From NCBI GenBank assembly GCA_038234975.1, contig JBBSUK010000007.1:1-43911 (forward strand): 43,911 bases of DNA, written 5' to 3'. The position numbers and the translations under genes are program-made. This DNA comes from Schlegelella_A sp038234975. GTDB taxonomy: Bacteria; Pseudomonadota; Gammaproteobacteria; Burkholderiales; Burkholderiaceae_C. Each line of letters starts with the position of its first letter. The stretch's first letter is position 1. This document shows, piece after piece, positions 43,538 through 43,911 of this stretch. The notes beneath the pieces were generated by a model that had not been told where the DNA came from, did not search any database, and saw nothing but the letters and a program-made list of their open reading frames with translations.

Positions 43538-43911
43538 AGCGACCCCGGACAGCGGAACTGCGCGATCTCGCGCAGCCTGAACGGGTTGAAGACGCTGTTG
43601 GCGGTGACTTCCAGCCGGGCGCGCTTGCCGTCGAGGTTCATCGGCACGGTGAACCGCTCGGGCTGCGCCGTCGGCTGCGCGTCGAACCGATCGAACATCC
43701 GGAACAGCGCCCACGGGCCGTCGAAGGTGAGCGGCGTGCCTGGCGGGTTGGTCGTGAGCTTGATCTGCGAGGCCACGCGAGCGCTCGGCCACGTGACCGT
43801 CACCGGCGTGGCGTTCCCGGCGAGAAACTTCATCAACTGACCGTCGATATCGAGCAGGATCTCCTTGAGTCCCTCGTCCATCTCGATGGCGCGGATGTCG
43901 ACCTTGAACGA
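43534..43911 (-). CDS. tssM: T6SS membrane protein TssM, C-terminal end (partial)
   Basis: The frame is open to the window edge, so only the last 125 residues are seen. They match the IcmF/TssM C-terminal domain: the strand pattern LKEILLDIDGQLMKFLAGN, VTVTWPSARVASQIKLTTNPPG and the signature FDGPWALFRMFDRF, closing with FNPFRLREIAQFRCPGSL. TssM spans the cell envelope with TssL and TssJ, and this domain lies in the periplasm. The rest lies beyond 43911. It is the first visible gene of the minus-strand T6SS run. Confidence 0.92.
   Translation of the reverse strand, partial: SFKVDIRAIEMDEGLKEILLDIDGQLMKFLAGNATPVTVTWPSARVASQIKLTTNPPGTPLTFDGPWALFRMFDRFDAQPTAQPERFTVPMNLDGKRARLEVTANSVFNPFRLREIAQFRCPGSL

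Overview
The window is about 44 kb of very GC-rich, tightly packed chromosome from a betaproteobacterium, most likely order Burkholderiales. Diagnostic neighbourhoods are accB-accC-prmA-DUF3426-PfkB, nrdA-nrdB next to ampD-pilR-pilS-PP0621-ypjD/ffh, hemA-prfA-prmC-grxD, proS/rppH with proB-obgE and rpmA-rplU/ispB, and pilB-pilC-pilD-coaE-zapD-yacG. The genus cannot be told from the sequence alone. Nearly all of the window is core metabolism and housekeeping. Many neighbouring genes overlap by 4 nt (ATGA, GTGA or TTGA), which suggests extensive translational coupling.

Layout. 1-5340 (+): biotin-dependent acetyl-CoA carboxylase subunits, ribosomal protein L11 methyltransferase, a zinc-ribbon membrane protein, a PfkB sugar/nucleoside kinase and a small membrane protein. 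5340-7013: a lower-GC accessory patch with an MFS transporter and, on the other strand, the last 20 codons of a decayed TonB-dependent receptor. 7014-12135 (-): a Lys/Ala-repeat histone H1-like protein and class Ia ribonucleotide reductase, with a pair of NrdR boxes upstream of nrdA. 12153-17298 (-): ampD, the PilR/PilS two-component system, PP0621 and a YpjD-type cytochrome assembly protein. 17362-20744: the SRP GTPase Ffh and its receptor FtsY, convergent around a DUF2726 gene. 20807-22945: tRNA-Met, a secreted small protein, miaB and a small membrane protein. 22990-27385 (+): hemA, prfA, prmC, an outer-membrane barrel protein and grxD. 27392-33655: lytic transglycosylase and proS (-), rppH (+), then proB, obgE, a small membrane gene, rpmA and rplU (-). 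33799-40504 (+): ispB, tRNA-Pro, the type IV pilus assembly genes pilB-pilC-pilD, coaE, zapD and yacG. 40512-43911 (-): the edge of a type VI secretion (T6SS) locus, with the end of tssM, a long TagF and an unusual TssB/TssC-like fusion.

The most unusual part is the T6SS edge. The last gene encodes one 610-residue chain that joins a TssB-like domain to the first two thirds of a TssC-like domain. The expected C-terminal sheath region is missing and is replaced by a long acidic tail with two copies of a short DLxALLxSL motif. The upstream TagF carries a long C-terminal extension with four related acidic-LLxLF motifs. These look like repeated docking peptides for an unidentified partner. Other points of interest are the NrdR box pair, candidate leaderless promoters at hemA and ypjD, a protein gene starting 7 nt after a tRNA, and a hairpin between accC and prmA.

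All identifications come from reading motifs and gene context by eye. No database search was run.
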